A stretch of 64,000 nt of DNA from Luteimonas aquatica (GTDB lineage: Bacteria > Pseudomonadota > Gammaproteobacteria > Xanthomonadales > Xanthomonadaceae): NCBI RefSeq assembly GCF_022662575.1, contig NZ_JALBFU010000001.1, positions 1,242,392-1,306,391 on the forward strand, given 5' to 3'. This document shows, in pieces, positions 40,504 to 51,268 of this stretch (position 1 is its first letter; every line of letters starts with the position of its first letter). A program made the translations under genes and the position numbers. The notes under the pieces are model-generated. The model made no database searches, had not been told where the DNA came from, and saw only the letters and a list, made by a program, of their open reading frames with translations.

Positions 40504-42240
40504 TCACCGCGCCGATTGTGCAATCTTAGCCGCCCCGACGGGGTTGCGCGGATCGCTGCCGCCGGAAAGCACGCCCTTCGCCTTGTCCCACTCCACCGTC
40601 TGCAGGTTGCCCCAGACGTGGCTGGAGCCGCGCCCGCCCGCGGCACTGTCGCCCGGCAGGTCGACCTGGTGGCCCATCGCCCGCAGGGCCGAGGCGGTCT
40701 GCGCCGAAAAGGCGTTGCCCTCGGCCTGGATGACGTCCGGCAGCCACTGGTGGTGGTAGCGCGGCAGCGCCGCCACGGCCTGCGCGTCCAGGCCGGCGTC
40801 GTAGCCGAGCACGCCGAGCAGCACCATGGTGATGATGCGGCTGCCGCCGGGGGTGCCGAGCACGGCCACCTTGTCCGCGGATTCCATGAAGGTGGGCGTC
40901 ATCGAACTGAGCATGCGCTTGCCCGGCTTGGGCGCGTTGGCGTCGAAGCCCATCACGCCGAAGGCGTTGGGCGTGCCGGGCTTGAGCGCGAAATCGTCCA
41001 TCTCGTCGTTGAGCAGCACGCCGGTGCCCGGCGCGATCAGGCCCGAGCCGTACAGCAGGTTCACCGTCTGCGTGCCGGCGACGCGGTTGCCCTCGGCGTC
41101 GATGATCGAGAAATGCGTGGTCTCCTCGTCCTCCAGCGGCGTCTGCTGGCCCGAGAGCAGGTCGCTGGGCGTGGCCTTGTCGGGATTGATGGTGGCGCGC
41201 AGGCCGGCGGCGTAGTCGCGGCTGGTCAGCGTGCGCTGCGGAATCTTCACGAAATCCGGATCGCCGAGGTAGAAGGTGCGGTCGCGGTAGGCGCGCCGCA
41301 TCGCCTCCACCACCAGGTGGATGCGGTGCGGTTCGTCGAGCTTGGACAGGTCCCAGCCTTCCAGGATCTGCAGCATGCTGGCCAGTGCGATGCCGCCCGA
41401 GGACGGCGGCGGCGCGGTGGTGATCTTCCAGCCGCGGTAGTCGAAGACGATCGGCGCGCGCTCGCGCACGCGGTAGCCGGCGAGTTCCTCGGCGGTCCAG
41501 ACGCCGCCCTCGTCCTTCACGCCCTTGAGCAGCTTCTCGGCGACATCGCCGCGGTAGAAGCCGTCGAAGCCCCTGTCGGCCAGCGCGCGCAGCGTGCGCG
41601 CCAGGTCGGGCTGCTTGAACAGGTCGCCCTCCTGGATGGGTTTTCCGTCCGGCGAGTACACCGCACGCGTGCCGGGGTAGCGGTCCATCACTTCGCGGCG
41701 CGAGGCGTAGCCGCGGGCCATGCGCGCGTAGACCGGGAAGCCCTGCTCGGCGATGCGGATCGCCGGCTGCAGCGAGGCCTTCAGCGGCAGACGGCCGTGC
41801 TTGTCCGCCAGTTCCACCAGTGCCGCCGGAAGCCCCGGGATGCCCGCCGACCAGGGTCCGTTCTCGGCGCGGTCGGAATCCAGGTTGCCGTCCTTGTCGA
41901 GGAAGGCCTCGGGCGTGGCGGAACGCGGCGCCACCTCGCGTGCGTCGAGGAACAGGTCGCGCCCGCTCTTGGCCTCGTGCAGCAGGAAGAAACCGCCGCC
42001 GCCCAGGCCGGAGCTGATCGGCTCGACCACCGACAGCGTCGAGGACACCGCCACCGCGGCGTCGAAGGCGTTGCCGCCCTCGCGCAGGATCTGCAGGCCG
42101 GCCTCGGTGGCCAGCGCGTGGCCGGAGGCGATGGCGGCGCCGGGCGGCTGCCGCCCGGCGTTGGCGTCCTTCTGTTGTGCCGCCAGGACCGGCGCGAAGG
42201 CCAGGATCAATGGCAGGACAAGTTTCGGGAGCAATTTCAT
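40504..42240 (-). CDS. ggt: Gamma-glutamyltransferase
   Basis: Ggt cleaves gamma-glutamyl bonds of glutathione in the periplasm. The 578-residue protein has a signal peptide (ending VLAAQ), and autocleaves before the catalytic Thr in 'DEETTHFSIID' (about residue 375). 'SGLGGGGFFLLHE', 'PPPSSGGIALASML' and 'GTPGGSRIITMVLLGVLGYDAG' are standard motifs. Length is normal. The 146 bp to the ferredoxin gene hold a direct repeat. Confidence 0.96.
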   Translation of the reverse strand: MKLLPKLVLPLILAFAPVLAAQQKDANAGRQPPGAAIASGHALATEAGLQILREGGNAFDAAVAVSSTLSVVEPISSGLGGGGFFLLHEAKSGRDLFLDAREVAPRSATPEAFLDKDGNLDSDRAENGPWSAGIPGLPAALVELADKHGRLPLKASLQPAIRIAEQGFPVYARMARGYASRREVMDRYPGTRAVYSPDGKPIQEGDLFKQPDLARTLRALADRGFDGFYRGDVAEKLLKGVKDEGGVWTAEELAGYRVRERAPIVFDYRGWKITTAPPPSSGGIALASMLQILEGWDLSKLDEPHRIHLVVEAMRRAYRDRTFYLGDPDFVKIPQRTLTSRDYAAGLRATINPDKATPSDLLSGQQTPLEDEETTHFSIIDAEGNRVAGTQTVNLLYGSGLIAPGTGVLLNDEMDDFALKPGTPNAFGVMGFDANAPKPGKRMLSSMTPTFMESADKVAVLGTPGGSRIITMVLLGVLGYDAGLDAQAVAALPRYHHQWLPDVIQAEGNAFSAQTASALRAMGHQVDLPGDSAAGGRGSSHVWGNLQTVEWDKAKGVLSGGSDPRNPVGAAKIAQSAR

Positions 42241-42274
42241 GCGGGGTCCTCGCGGATGCTATCGGTGCGTCGGA

Positions 42275-42409
42275 ATGCCGTCCATGGCGCGGCTAGACGG
42301 CTTTCGGGTCGTCCGGTTCCTGCAGAATACCGCCGTGCCGTGAACACATTTGGATGCCGTCCGTTCGATGCCGTCCATGGCGCGGCTATGCGGCTTTCGG
42401 GTCGTCCGG
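42275..42409. repeat. Direct repeat of the ferredoxin gene 3' end
   Basis: The 42-bp segment at 42275-42316 recurs at 42368-42409 with two mismatches; a 9-bp partial copy (ATGCCGTCC) lies at 42354-42362. The second copy contains the last codons and stop of the ferredoxin gene. The repeat shares ends with the 127-bp tandem unit at 56757-57210: GATGCCGTCC at one side and TCGTCCGG at the same distance. Confidence 0.85.
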
Positions 42410-42703
42410 CCCGGCCATCCCTGGCAGGGCATTCGCAGGCGTCGACGGCGCCTGCTCACTCTCCTGCAGCCGGCGCAGTTTCGCCAGCAGCTGTTCCTGG
42501 CTTTCCGGGAACGCCGGATCGGGGTCGATGCATTCCACCGGACAGACCACCACGCATTGCGGCTCGTCGAAGTGGCCGACGCATTCGGTGCAGCGCGCCG
42601 GATCGATCACGTAGATGGTCTCGCCCTGCGAGATCGCCTGGTTGGGGCAGGCCGGTTCGCAGACGTCGCAGTTGACGCACAGCTCGTTGATTTTCAGCGA
42701 CAT
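42386..42703 (-). CDS. YfhL-type 2[4Fe-4S] ferredoxin
   Basis: The 105-residue protein has two cluster motifs: 'CVNCDVCEPACP' (residues 9-20) and 'CTECVGHFDEPQCVVVCP' (about 38-55). This spacing with the longer insert in the second motif is that of the YfhL family (Allochromatium-type ferredoxin), an electron carrier. The C-terminal tail after about residue 80 (PSTPANALPG and beyond) is variable and lies in the repeat region. Function partner unknown. Confidence 0.92.
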   Translation of the reverse strand: MSLKINELCVNCDVCEPACPNQAISQGETIYVIDPARCTECVGHFDEPQCVVVCPVECIDPDPAFPESQEQLLAKLRRLQESEQAPSTPANALPGMAGPDDPKAA

Positions 42704-42877
42704 CGCGACACTTCAGCCCGTCATTGCACCGGCAGTCCCTTCGCTCCGCTCACGCCTCGGGCCGAAGGGATCGCGGGAAAGAACGGACGCCGGCGGCGCC
42801 CGTCTTCCCGCTCTCGCCCTTCCCCGCCGGGCGGGAAAGGGAATGTTGCCTTGCCGTCGCCGCGGACGCGGCGGCGG

Positions 42878-43369
42878 TCACTTCGCCTCGACGAACACAT
42901 ACTCCACGCCGGCCGGCGTGACGGCCGCCTTGACGCGCTCGTTGTCCTCGGCCTTGCCGACGAACAGCACGCGTACGCCCTTCATGGTGCCGGCCGGCAC
43001 TTCCTTGAAGGACTCCACCACGATGTCGGCGATCTTGGCCGAGGCCGGCGAGGCGTAGGCCAGCATGTTGCCGCTGACGATGCCGCGCGCCACGTCGGTC
43101 TTGGCCTTCTCCAGCAGGCGCTCGTAGCTGCCCTGGAAGTCCGCGGTGCTTTCGCCGGGCAGCAGGTAGACGTAGGGCTGGTTGGCCAGGTCGGCCGGGC
43201 TGTTGCGGGTCACCACGTCGGAGATGTAGGCGCGCCACTGCGTGGCGTCGTCGGTGGTGGGTGCGGGCAGCGGCGCCTTGACGGCTTCCTTGGGCGCTTC
43301 CTCCTTCTTGCACGCCGCGAAGGGCAGCACGAGGCAGGCGATGAGCATCAGGCGGGTCAGGATTTTCAT
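42878..43369 (-). CDS. Lipoprotein of unknown function
   Basis: A 163-residue protein with lipobox LPFAAC (Cys20) followed by KKEEAPKEA, typical of an outer-membrane-directed lipoprotein. The mature domain has 'YISDVVTRNSPADLANQPYVYLLP' and 'GMKGVRVLFVGKAED' type segments; similar proteins are common in this family. No function recognised. It sits next to coaD by 18 bp on the same strand and may share its transcript. Confidence 0.75.
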   Translation of the reverse strand: MKILTRLMLIACLVLPFAACKKEEAPKEAVKAPLPAPTTDDATQWRAYISDVVTRNSPADLANQPYVYLLPGESTADFQGSYERLLEKAKTDVARGIVSGNMLAYASPASAKIADIVVESFKEVPAGTMKGVRVLFVGKAEDNERVKAAVTPAGVEYVFVEAK

Positions 43370-43387
43370 GGTATTTCCCCTATGGGA

Positions 43388-44535
<1,148 letters not shown>

Positions 44536-44770
44536 GCGGGCTCGGGGCGTGTCCTTGGGGGACGTGCTGTTCGGGAACGTGCTGCGGTGTGCGTCATGCC
44601 GGGCGGCCAGGGGGCCGGTGCTACCATTGCCGACGGCATTGTCCACGCTTGCGCGGACAAAAACACCTTCCCCCGCGGGCCTTTCCGCGGGCACCCGCAC
44701 ATCCCGCGCCGAGGCGCGGTTCGATGCGCGGACTCTCCACTCTCCATCTCACCTGTTCCCGCGAGACCCG

Positions 44771-45955
44771 ATGGTCAGTTTTTTCCGCCGCAAGAAGCCG
44801 AACGAGACGAGCGCCGATCCGGCAGCGCCCGCCAGCGAGCGCGATCGCCGGATCGAGGAGCTCGCCGCGGCGTTCCCGCAACAGGCGCCTGCCGCCGCGC
44901 CGGCGGATGCGGCGCCGAACGACGCGCCGACGCCTTCGCCCGTGGCGGAACCGGCGCTGCCCGCCCCGCCACCGCCACCGCCGCCGACGACGACGACGCC
45001 AGCGCCCGAGGCCGTGCAGGAAAAGCCCGCAGCCGCGCCCGGCAAGCCCGGCTGGCGCGAACGCCTGCGCGGCAGCGGTTTCGCGCGCGGCCTGGGCGGC
45101 CTGTTCTCGCGCAACCCCAAGCTCGACGACGACCTGCTCGACGAGATCGAGACCGCTCTGCTCACCGCCGACGTCGGCGTCACCGCCACCACCCAGCTGG
45201 TCGCGCAACTGCGCAAGCGCATGAAGGCGCGCGAGTTCGCCGATGTCGCCGCGCTGCGCACGGCCCTGCGCGCCGAGCTGATCGCGATGCTGGCGCCGGT
45301 GGCGCAGCCGCTGGCCATCGACGCCGGCGCCAAGCCCTTCGTGATCCTCACCGTCGGCGTCAACGGCGTCGGCAAGACCACCACCATCGGCAAGCTCGCA
45401 CGCCGCTATAAGGACGAGGGACGCGGCCTGATGCTGGCGGCCGGCGACACCTTCCGCGCCGCCGCCGTGGCGCAGCTGCAGGCCTGGGGCGAGCGCAACG
45501 GCGTCGCGGTGGTGGCGCAGGGGCAGAACGCCGACGCCGCCTCGGTCGCCTTCGACGCCCTGCAGGCCGCGAAGGCGCGCGGCAGCGACGTGCTGATCGC
45601 CGACACCGCCGGCCGCCTGCACACGCAGCAGGGCCTGATGGCCGAGCTGGGCAAGATCAAGCGCGTGCTCGGCAAGGTCGACGAACGGGCGCCGCACGAG
45701 GTGCTGATGGTGATCGACGGCACCACCGGACAGAACGCGCTGTCGCAGCTGCGCCAGTTCCATGCCGCCGCCGGCGTCACCGGCCTGGTGGTGACCAAGC
45801 TCGACGGCACCGCCAAGGGCGGCGTGGTGTTCGCGCTGGCGCGCGAGTTCGGCATCCCGATCCGCTACGCCGGCATCGGCGAGCGCCCCGAGGACCTGCG
45901 CGTCTTCGACGCCGAGGCCTTCGTCGACGCGCTGCTGCCGGAGACGCTCGGGTGA
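44771..45955 (+). CDS. ftsY: Signal recognition particle receptor
   Basis: FtsY receives the ribosome-SRP complex at the membrane. The 394-residue protein has an acidic, Pro/Ala-rich A domain (residues about 10-95, with an eight-proline run), an N domain ('GLFSRNPKLDDDLLDEIETALLTADVG') and the GTPase: GVNGVGKTT (about 195-203), 'AAGDTFRAAAVAQL', 'DTAGR', 'TKLDGTAKGG'. The ATG at 44771 begins MVSFFRRKK. The A domain is short compared with E. coli. Confidence 0.96.
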   Translation: MVSFFRRKKPNETSADPAAPASERDRRIEELAAAFPQQAPAAAPADAAPNDAPTPSPVAEPALPAPPPPPPPTTTTPAPEAVQEKPAAAPGKPGWRERLRGSGFARGLGGLFSRNPKLDDDLLDEIETALLTADVGVTATTQLVAQLRKRMKAREFADVAALRTALRAELIAMLAPVAQPLAIDAGAKPFVILTVGVNGVGKTTTIGKLARRYKDEGRGLMLAAGDTFRAAAVAQLQAWGERNGVAVVAQGQNADAASVAFDALQAAKARGSDVLIADTAGRLHTQQGLMAELGKIKRVLGKVDERAPHEVLMVIDGTTGQNALSQLRQFHAAAGVTGLVVTKLDGTAKGGVVFALAREFGIPIRYAGIGERPEDLRVFDAEAFVDALLPETLG

Positions 45956-46088
45956 GGAGCGCCAGGCCGGCGGACGCCTTCCGGGCGCCTGCCGCGGCGG
46001 CCCAGGCGCTGCCCCCCATGGCCGGGACGGCATGCGTGCGTGCGCGATGCCGCATCGCGCGCGGCGACGCGACGCCGTCTTTCCGCCC

Positions 46089-47360
46089 ATGACGCGCCGG
46101 CGTTCGCTGCTGCTGATCGCCGGCCTCGTCCTGCTGGCGCTGCTCGCGCTCGCCGCGCGCATGGCCCTGCAGCCCGACCGCGTCGCCGGCTTCGTGCTCT
46201 CGGCGCTCGGCGACACGCTCGGCCTGGAGATCCGCGCCGCCGGCGCCAGCGAATACCAGTTGCTGGGCGCGCCGCGACTGGTGGTGCGCGAGGTCACCGT
46301 GCGCGAGCCCGGCGCGGCGACGCCGCTGCTGCAGGCCCGCCGCGTGCTGGTGTCGCTGCCGTGGTCGACCGTACGCAGCCGTGGCGAACGGCTGGACATC
46401 ACCCGCGTCGAACTCGACGCGCCGGTGCTCGACGTGCGGGCGCTGCAGCACTGGCTGTCGAGGCGACCGTCCGGGGAAACCCGCCTGCCCACCTTCAGCG
46501 ACGGCGTGCGGGTGCGTCAGGGACGCGTGCTCGGCGACGGCTGGCGGATCGACGCCCTCGATCTCGACTTGCCGCGCCTGCAGCCGGACCGTCGCGTGCA
46601 GGCGCGCCTGGGCGGACGCCTGCGGCTCGGCGCGGCGCAGGCCGAAACGCTGGCGCTGCGCTTCGCGCTCGCCGCCGCGATGACGCGCCCCGGCAACGGC
46701 GCCGGCGTCGCCGTCGTCGGCCCGCTGACCGCCGAGGCCAAGGATTGGCGACTGCACGCGCGCCTGCGCGCCTCCGGACCGCTGCGCTTCGAGGACGACG
46801 GCTTGACGATCGCGCCGCTGCGCGCGTCGACGGCGGCGCGCTACGAAAGCGGCGACACCCGCCTGCCCTTCGCCTTCGCGCTGAACGCGCCGCTGCGCTA
46901 TCGCGATGCCGCCGTGGGCCTGGCGCCGGGCGGATTCGCCCTGCGCGGCGAAGACATGGTGCCGAACCTTGATGCCGCCGGCGCCCTCGCCTACGGCCGG
47001 CGCCTGCTGCTGCGTCTGGACGGCCGCCTCGCGCGCTGGCCGCAGGCCTGGCCGGCGCTGCCCGCGCCGCTGGGCGCGTCGCAGTCGCCGCTGGAAGTCT
47101 CGCTGCGCTATCTCGGTGCCGCCGACGTCTCCGATCCTGCCGCCTTGCGTCTGCGCCGCGACGCCACCGCGTTCGACGCCCGCTTCCGCATCCCCGAGAT
47201 CGCGGCATGGGTGGCCGCGCCCGCCGGCGCCGGATCGCCGCTGCCGCCATTGTCCGGCCGCCTGTCCACGCCGGAGCTGATCATTTCCGGCGCGCGCCTG
47301 GAAGGCGTGGACATCCGGCTCGACGACGAGGCGGCGCCGAAGGACGCCACCGCGCCATGA
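46089..47360 (+). CDS. AsmA-like membrane-anchored protein
   Basis: The 423-residue protein has an N-terminal membrane anchor (RRSLLLIAGLVLLALLALAARMAL) and a long beta-rich periplasmic repeat with 'VRQGRVLGDGWRIDALDLDL' and 'LPPLSGRLSTPELIISGARLEGVDIRL', typical of the AsmA family that bridges inner and outer membranes in lipid transport. I chose ATG 46089 (MTRRRSLLL). The stop overlaps the mutY start (ATGA). The family call is by fold pattern, not by a diagnostic residue. Confidence 0.8.
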   Translation: MTRRRSLLLIAGLVLLALLALAARMALQPDRVAGFVLSALGDTLGLEIRAAGASEYQLLGAPRLVVREVTVREPGAATPLLQARRVLVSLPWSTVRSRGERLDITRVELDAPVLDVRALQHWLSRRPSGETRLPTFSDGVRVRQGRVLGDGWRIDALDLDLPRLQPDRRVQARLGGRLRLGAAQAETLALRFALAAAMTRPGNGAGVAVVGPLTAEAKDWRLHARLRASGPLRFEDDGLTIAPLRASTAARYESGDTRLPFAFALNAPLRYRDAAVGLAPGGFALRGEDMVPNLDAAGALAYGRRLLLRLDGRLARWPQAWPALPAPLGASQSPLEVSLRYLGAADVSDPAALRLRRDATAFDARFRIPEIAAWVAAPAGAGSPLPPLSGRLSTPELIISGARLEGVDIRLDDEAAPKDATAP

Positions 47361-48421
47361 GCACGCCGGCCATCGATGCCTTTTCCGACCGGCTGCTGGC
47401 CTGGTTCGACGTCTGCGGACGCCACGACCTGCCCTGGCAGCATCCGCGCGCGCCGTACCGCGTCTGGCTCTCGGAGATCATGCTGCAGCAGACGCAGGTG
47501 CGCGTGGTGGTTCCCTACTTCGAGCGTTTCGTCGCCGCCCTGCCCGACGTCGCCGCGCTTGCCGCCGCCGACCTCGATACCGTGCTCGCGCTCTGGTCCG
47601 GGCTCGGCTACTACGCCCGCGCCCGCAACCTGCACGCCGCCGCGCGGCTGTGCGCGCAGCGGCACGGCGGTGAGCTGCCCCGCGATTACGATGCGCTCCT
47701 CGCCCTGCCCGGCATCGGCCGCAGCACCGCCGGCGCAATCCTCGCCCAGGCCTGGGGCGACCGCCACGCCATCCTCGACGGCAACGTCAAGCGCGTGCTG
47801 TGCCGCTACCACGGCATCGCCGGCTGGCCCGGCCAGCCCGCGGTGGAAAAGCGCCTATGGACCCTGGCCGAGGCGCACCTCCCGCATGCGCGCCTGCCCG
47901 ACTACACCCAGGCGCAGATGGATTTCGGCGCCACGCTGTGCACGCGCGCCGATCCGGCCTGCGTGCTGTGCCCCTTGCAGGAGGATTGCGTCGCGCTGCG
48001 CGAAGCACGCGTCGCCGAGCTGCCCACGCCCAAGCCCGGCAAGCCCCTGCCCGAGCGCGAGGCCTACGTGCTGCTGCTGCGCGACGCGGACGATCGCGTG
48101 CTGCTGCAGCGGCGTCCGCCGACCGGCGTCTGGGCCTCGCTGTGGTCGCTGCCGCAAAGCGAAGGCCAGGAGGACGCCCGCGCCTGGTTCGAGGCGCACC
48201 TGGACGACGACTACGATCGCGGCGAAGCCCTCGACGCCATCGATCACGGCTTCACCCATTACCGCCTGCGCCTGCAGCCGTTGCGCTGGCATCGGGTCGC
48301 GGCGCGCGCAAGGGTGCGCGACAATGACGACCTGCGCTGGGCCACGCGCGCCGATCTCGCCGCGCTGGGAATCCCGGCACCGGTGCGCACCCTGCTCGAG
48401 ACGCAACTTCGACAATCCTAG
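47357..48421 (+). CDS. mutY: A/G-specific adenine glycosylase
   Basis: MutY removes adenine mispaired with 8-oxoguanine. The 354-residue protein has the HhH-GPD helix '[17 protein letters not shown]' with the catalytic Asp in '[14 protein letters not shown]', the 4Fe-4S motif C-X6-C-X2-C-X5-C ('[17 protein letters not shown]') and a C-terminal NUDIX-like 8-oxoG recognition domain ('[23 protein letters not shown]'). It follows an AsmA-like gene by overlap and precedes yggX, a common gammaproteobacterial order. Confidence 0.97.
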   Translation: MSTPAIDAFSDRLLAWFDVCGRHDLPWQHPRAPYRVWLSEIMLQQTQVRVVVPYFERFVAALPDVAALAAADLDTVLALWSGLGYYARARNLHAAARLCAQRHGGELPRDYDALLALPGIGRSTAGAILAQAWGDRHAILDGNVKRVLCRYHGIAGWPGQPAVEKRLWTLAEAHLPHARLPDYTQAQMDFGATLCTRADPACVLCPLQEDCVALREARVAELPTPKPGKPLPEREAYVLLLRDADDRVLLQRRPPTGVWASLWSLPQSEGQEDARAWFEAHLDDDYDRGEALDAIDHGFTHYRLRLQPLRWHRVAARARVRDNDDLRWATRADLAALGIPAPVRTLLETQLRQS

Positions 48422-48464
48422 GCGCGGGGCACCGCCGCCCGCCGAAACACAGGACGACACCGCC

Positions 48465-48743
48465 ATGCCCCGCACGGTCCATTGCGAATACGAACACCGC
48501 GACACCGAAGGCCTGGACTTCGTGCCCTGGCCGGGCGAACTGGGCAAGCGCGTCTTCGCGCACATCGGCAAGAGCGCCTGGGCCGCCTGGCTGGCGCACC
48601 AGACCATGCTGATCAACGAGAACCGCCTTTCGCCGCTCGATCCCAAGCACCGCGCCTTCCTCGAGGCGGAGATGCAGAAGTTCCTGTTCGGCGGCGGCGC
48701 CGAGAAGCCGGCCGGCTATGTCCCGGAAGACGGCGCCGCCTGA
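48465..48743 (+). CDS. yggX: Fe(2+)-trafficking protein YggX
   Basis: The 92-residue protein closely follows E. coli YggX: '[27 protein letters not shown]', '[12 protein letters not shown]', 'GYVPEDGA'. Cys7 is conserved. It protects Fe-S proteins from oxidation. Directly downstream of mutY, as in E. coli, which suits the Fe-S cluster of MutY. Confidence 0.96.
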   Translation: MPRTVHCEYEHRDTEGLDFVPWPGELGKRVFAHIGKSAWAAWLAHQTMLINENRLSPLDPKHRAFLEAEMQKFLFGGGAEKPAGYVPEDGAA

Positions 48744-49159
48744 TCGCGCGCGCTCTTCTCCGCCTGCCGGATCGCCTTCACGTCCAGCGGGCGGATTTCG
48801 TCGATCCGGCACGGCAACTCGATCGAACCGCGGTCGCGGGCGATCACCTTGTCGAACTTGGCATACACCTGGTTCATCTGGCTGGTCACCCCGATCACCG
48901 GCGTGAACGCCAGGTTGTTGCAGGGGCCGTACAGGCTGAGCAGATAGGCCTCGTTGGGCTTGGTCCACACCGCCACCGCGCTGTCGCCCAGCGGCGTCCA
49001 GCCGTCGATGCGGCCGAAATAGCGGAAACTGGAGACCGGCTTGCCGGCATGGTCCTTGTACAGGGCGAGCTTGTCGGCATCGCTCAGCCCCGTCGTGGCG
49101 CAGCTGGCCAGCAGGGGCAATGCGGCACTCAGGGCGGCCGCGAAACACTGGGTTTTCAT
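48716..49159 (-). CDS. DUF6491-like lipoprotein
   Basis: A 147-residue protein with lipobox LLASC (Cys20). The mature part contains '[31 protein letters not shown]' and '[16 protein letters not shown]', which I recognise as the DUF6491 family of small lipoproteins. Function unknown. Its 3' end overlaps the yggX 3' end by 28 bp in the converging direction. Confidence 0.82.
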   Translation of the reverse strand: MKTQCFAAALSAALPLLASCATTGLSDADKLALYKDHAGKPVSSFRYFGRIDGWTPLGDSAVAVWTKPNEAYLLSLYGPCNNLAFTPVIGVTSQMNQVYAKFDKVIARDRGSIELPCRIDEIRPLDVKAIRQAEKSARDQAAPSSGT

Positions 49160-49331
49160 GCCCGTTTCCCTTGCCGTGGGGGCGGCGCTGGAGAGGTGCC
49201 ACGATCATGCGCCCCGGCCGCCGGCCGCCCAAGGGCCGCCCGCAAGGCCGTTCAGCCGCCCGCCGGCTTCTTGCCCCACACCCCCAAGCCCCGTATCATG
49301 CGCGGCTCGCACGGCCACGGCCGCAGCGCAT

Positions 49332-49407
49332 GGCCGGGTAGCTCAGTTGGTAGAGCAGGGGATTGAAAATCCCCGTGTCGGGGGTTCGATTCCCTCCCCG
49401 GCCACCA
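49332..49407 (+). tRNA. tRNA-Phe (GAA)
   Basis: The 76-nt cloverleaf has acceptor GGCCGGG pairing with CCCGGCC, a D-arm GCTCAGTTGGTAGAGC, an anticodon stem GGGGA/TCCCC with loop TTGAAAA (anticodon GAA, positions 34-36) and a T-arm GGGGGTTCGATTCCCTC. The CCA tail is encoded at 49405-49407. A terminator follows 11 bp later. Confidence 0.98.
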
Positions 49408-49417
49408 TGTCTTCCGA

Positions 49418-49445
49418 AACCCACCGCATCCCGGTGGGTTTTTTG
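49418..49445 (+). terminator. Rho-independent terminator of tRNA-Phe
   Basis: AACCCACCG (49418-49426) pairs with CGGTGGGTT (49432-49440), followed by TTTTTT. Only 11 bp beyond the mature 3' end, it ends the tRNA transcript. Confidence 0.95.
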
Positions 49446-49615
49446 TTTGCGGCAAGAACGCATGCTTCGCGGACTCTGCCGCATTCGCGCCGTGCCGCCG
49501 CAGATCCCTCCCGCCTTTCGCCGAGCCGCGATCGATCTAGTGGCTATCGTCCGGACCAGGCCGCAGAATCTCCATGCGATCGCTGTTCCGAGACCCGAAT
49601 CCTCAGGCCGAGCAC

Positions 49616-50428
49616 ATGTCCAGATCGACTCTTTGGGTGGCTGCCATCTCGTGCCTGTGCATCGGGTACGCCCTCGGCGTCGGCACCAGGATCATCGGCG
49701 ATCGCGCAGCAAGAGAAGACTCGTCGCAGCAGCGGCATCGCCGCCCCGACGCGCGGCAACCCGAGGTTGCGGCGCCGTCTTCCCCGGACTTCGCGGCGGA
49801 ACCCCTCGACGCACCGGCCGTGCTCGGGCGGGGTCCCGGAGCCGATACCTCCCGGCCTCGCACCGACCTGCAGGCGCTCACGGCATGCGCCCGAAGCACC
49901 GACACGAAGACGGCGGAGCATTGCCTGCAACAACTCGACGCCATCGGCATCCAGGATCCCCAGGTACGCGGAACATTCCTGCAGTTGATTTCGGCGCAGC
50001 AAGACCCCGCCGCCAAGGCGCGCATTCTTGAAAACATCACGCCGGCGCCGCTGCCGCCCGAGGACCTGGCCCTCTTCCTCAAGGAACTGGCGCTCGTCCG
50101 GCAGTCGCCCGACCCCGAGGTGCGCGCCGACGGTTTGATTCGCACGGCCGTCTGGGATCATAGCGAAGCCCTTGCCGGCGTCCTTCGCAAGGGCTTGTAC
50201 GACGAGAACCCGGAAGTGGCGCGTGCCGCCGCAACGGCCGTGCTGGCTTCAAACGTGCGTACGCAGGAAATCAAGGACGCCCTGCTGATGCAGGCAAGCG
50301 ACGCGGCGCCCGACTCCCAGTTGCATCGCAGCGCCCTGGAGGCGCTACGCGACTTCCCCTTGAGTCGCGACGAATACGCGATCTATCGCATGGCCTACGA
50401 CCGGTCCAGCACGGATTCACAAAAATGA
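49616..50428 (+). CDS. Membrane-anchored HEAT-like repeat protein
   Basis: The 270-residue protein has one N-terminal helix (TLWVAAISCLCIGYALGVG), a disordered linker and an alpha-helical domain with repeated pairs of helices such as 'LRKGLYDENPEVARAAATAVLA' and 'LVRQSPDPEVRADGLIRTAVW', suggesting HEAT-like repeats for protein contacts. The ATG at 49616 has CAGG upstream; the ATG at 49574 adds 14 residues. No family recognised. It opens the accessory run after tRNA-Phe. Confidence 0.65.
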   Translation: MSRSTLWVAAISCLCIGYALGVGTRIIGDRAAREDSSQQRHRRPDARQPEVAAPSSPDFAAEPLDAPAVLGRGPGADTSRPRTDLQALTACARSTDTKTAEHCLQQLDAIGIQDPQVRGTFLQLISAQQDPAAKARILENITPAPLPPEDLALFLKELALVRQSPDPEVRADGLIRTAVWDHSEALAGVLRKGLYDENPEVARAAATAVLASNVRTQEIKDALLMQASDAAPDSQLHRSALEALRDFPLSRDEYAIYRMAYDRSSTDSQK

Positions 50429-50657
50429 ATCCTGGGGTTCATGGCAATCGGATTGCAGGCGCGCCCGGCGAAAGCCCATGGTTTTCGCGGAATTTGAGGG
50501 CCTGAGCTTCACGCCAGCTGAATCGCCTCGCTGTTCGCGCTTTTGACTCTGGACTTTCGGGGCGCGAAAAGGCTTCATGCGGCAAGCGGGAATTGCTTGA
50601 AGTGCCCGGCCCCTCGCGGGCCATCAATCACGAACCTTCTCTGGGAGACGCATCCAT

Positions 50658-51104
50658 ATGCTTCGCTTGATCTGTTCTTTTGCAATGGTGCTCGCGGGTA
50701 TCGCGTTGAGCGGCAGCGCCTTGGCCCAAAGCTGCCCCGGAAAACTCATCGAGGTCAAGCCGATTCGAAACGCATCCGGGCTGAAGCTTGCGGAATTGCA
50801 GGTGTACTACAACGCGGCGACCGGCAAGAATTGCGCCCGCACGATGCATTCGAGCGCGACCTGGGGCAAATACCATCACACCGAAGTGCTTCTGCAGACC
50901 TGCAAACGGGAAAACTTCAGCCTGCGCAACGGCTGCAGTGCGCCCCGTCTTGCGTTGACCGACTGGGGCAACTTCAAGTACCAGGCCGGACCGGTTTCCG
51001 TTTACGGCAAGGGCCGATGCGTCTTTTCCCAGGGAAGCATCGTCACGATCAGCGGCGGGCACGCCACGCCCCATAGGGTCGAGATCAGCGGCCACTGCGG
51101 GTAG
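50658..51104 (+). CDS. Exported Cys-rich protein of unknown function
   Basis: The 148-residue protein has a signal peptide (MLRLICSFAMVLAGIALSGSALAQ) and six Cys in the mature part (SCPGK, KNCARTM, TCKREN, GCSAPR, RCVFS, GHCG), which suggests three disulfides. GGGAG lies about 11 bases upstream of the ATG. A terminator follows the stop after about 100 bp. I recognise no family. Confidence 0.65.
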   Translation: MLRLICSFAMVLAGIALSGSALAQSCPGKLIEVKPIRNASGLKLAELQVYYNAATGKNCARTMHSSATWGKYHHTEVLLQTCKRENFSLRNGCSAPRLALTDWGNFKYQAGPVSVYGKGRCVFSQGSIVTISGGHATPHRVEISGHCG

Positions 51105-51204
51105 CATCGAACGAAGATTTTGCGAAGAGCAGGCGACGACCTGCATCGCTCATGGAGGCGCTGGAGCGACGCTCTCGCTCCACGCCGCAAAAAGCATCGA
51201 CGAC

Positions 51205-51230
51205 GCCCGGCACCAGCCGGGCTTTCTTTT
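51205..51230 (+). terminator. Terminator downstream of the Cys-rich gene
   Basis: GCCCGGC (51205-51211) pairs with GCCGGGC (51216-51222) around ACCA, followed by TTTCTTTT. It is a clean rho-independent signal on the plus strand about 100 bp past the previous stop. Confidence 0.85.
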
Positions 51231-51268
51231 GCCTGGAGCCTCGCATCCGCCGATCGCGGCGATCGCAA

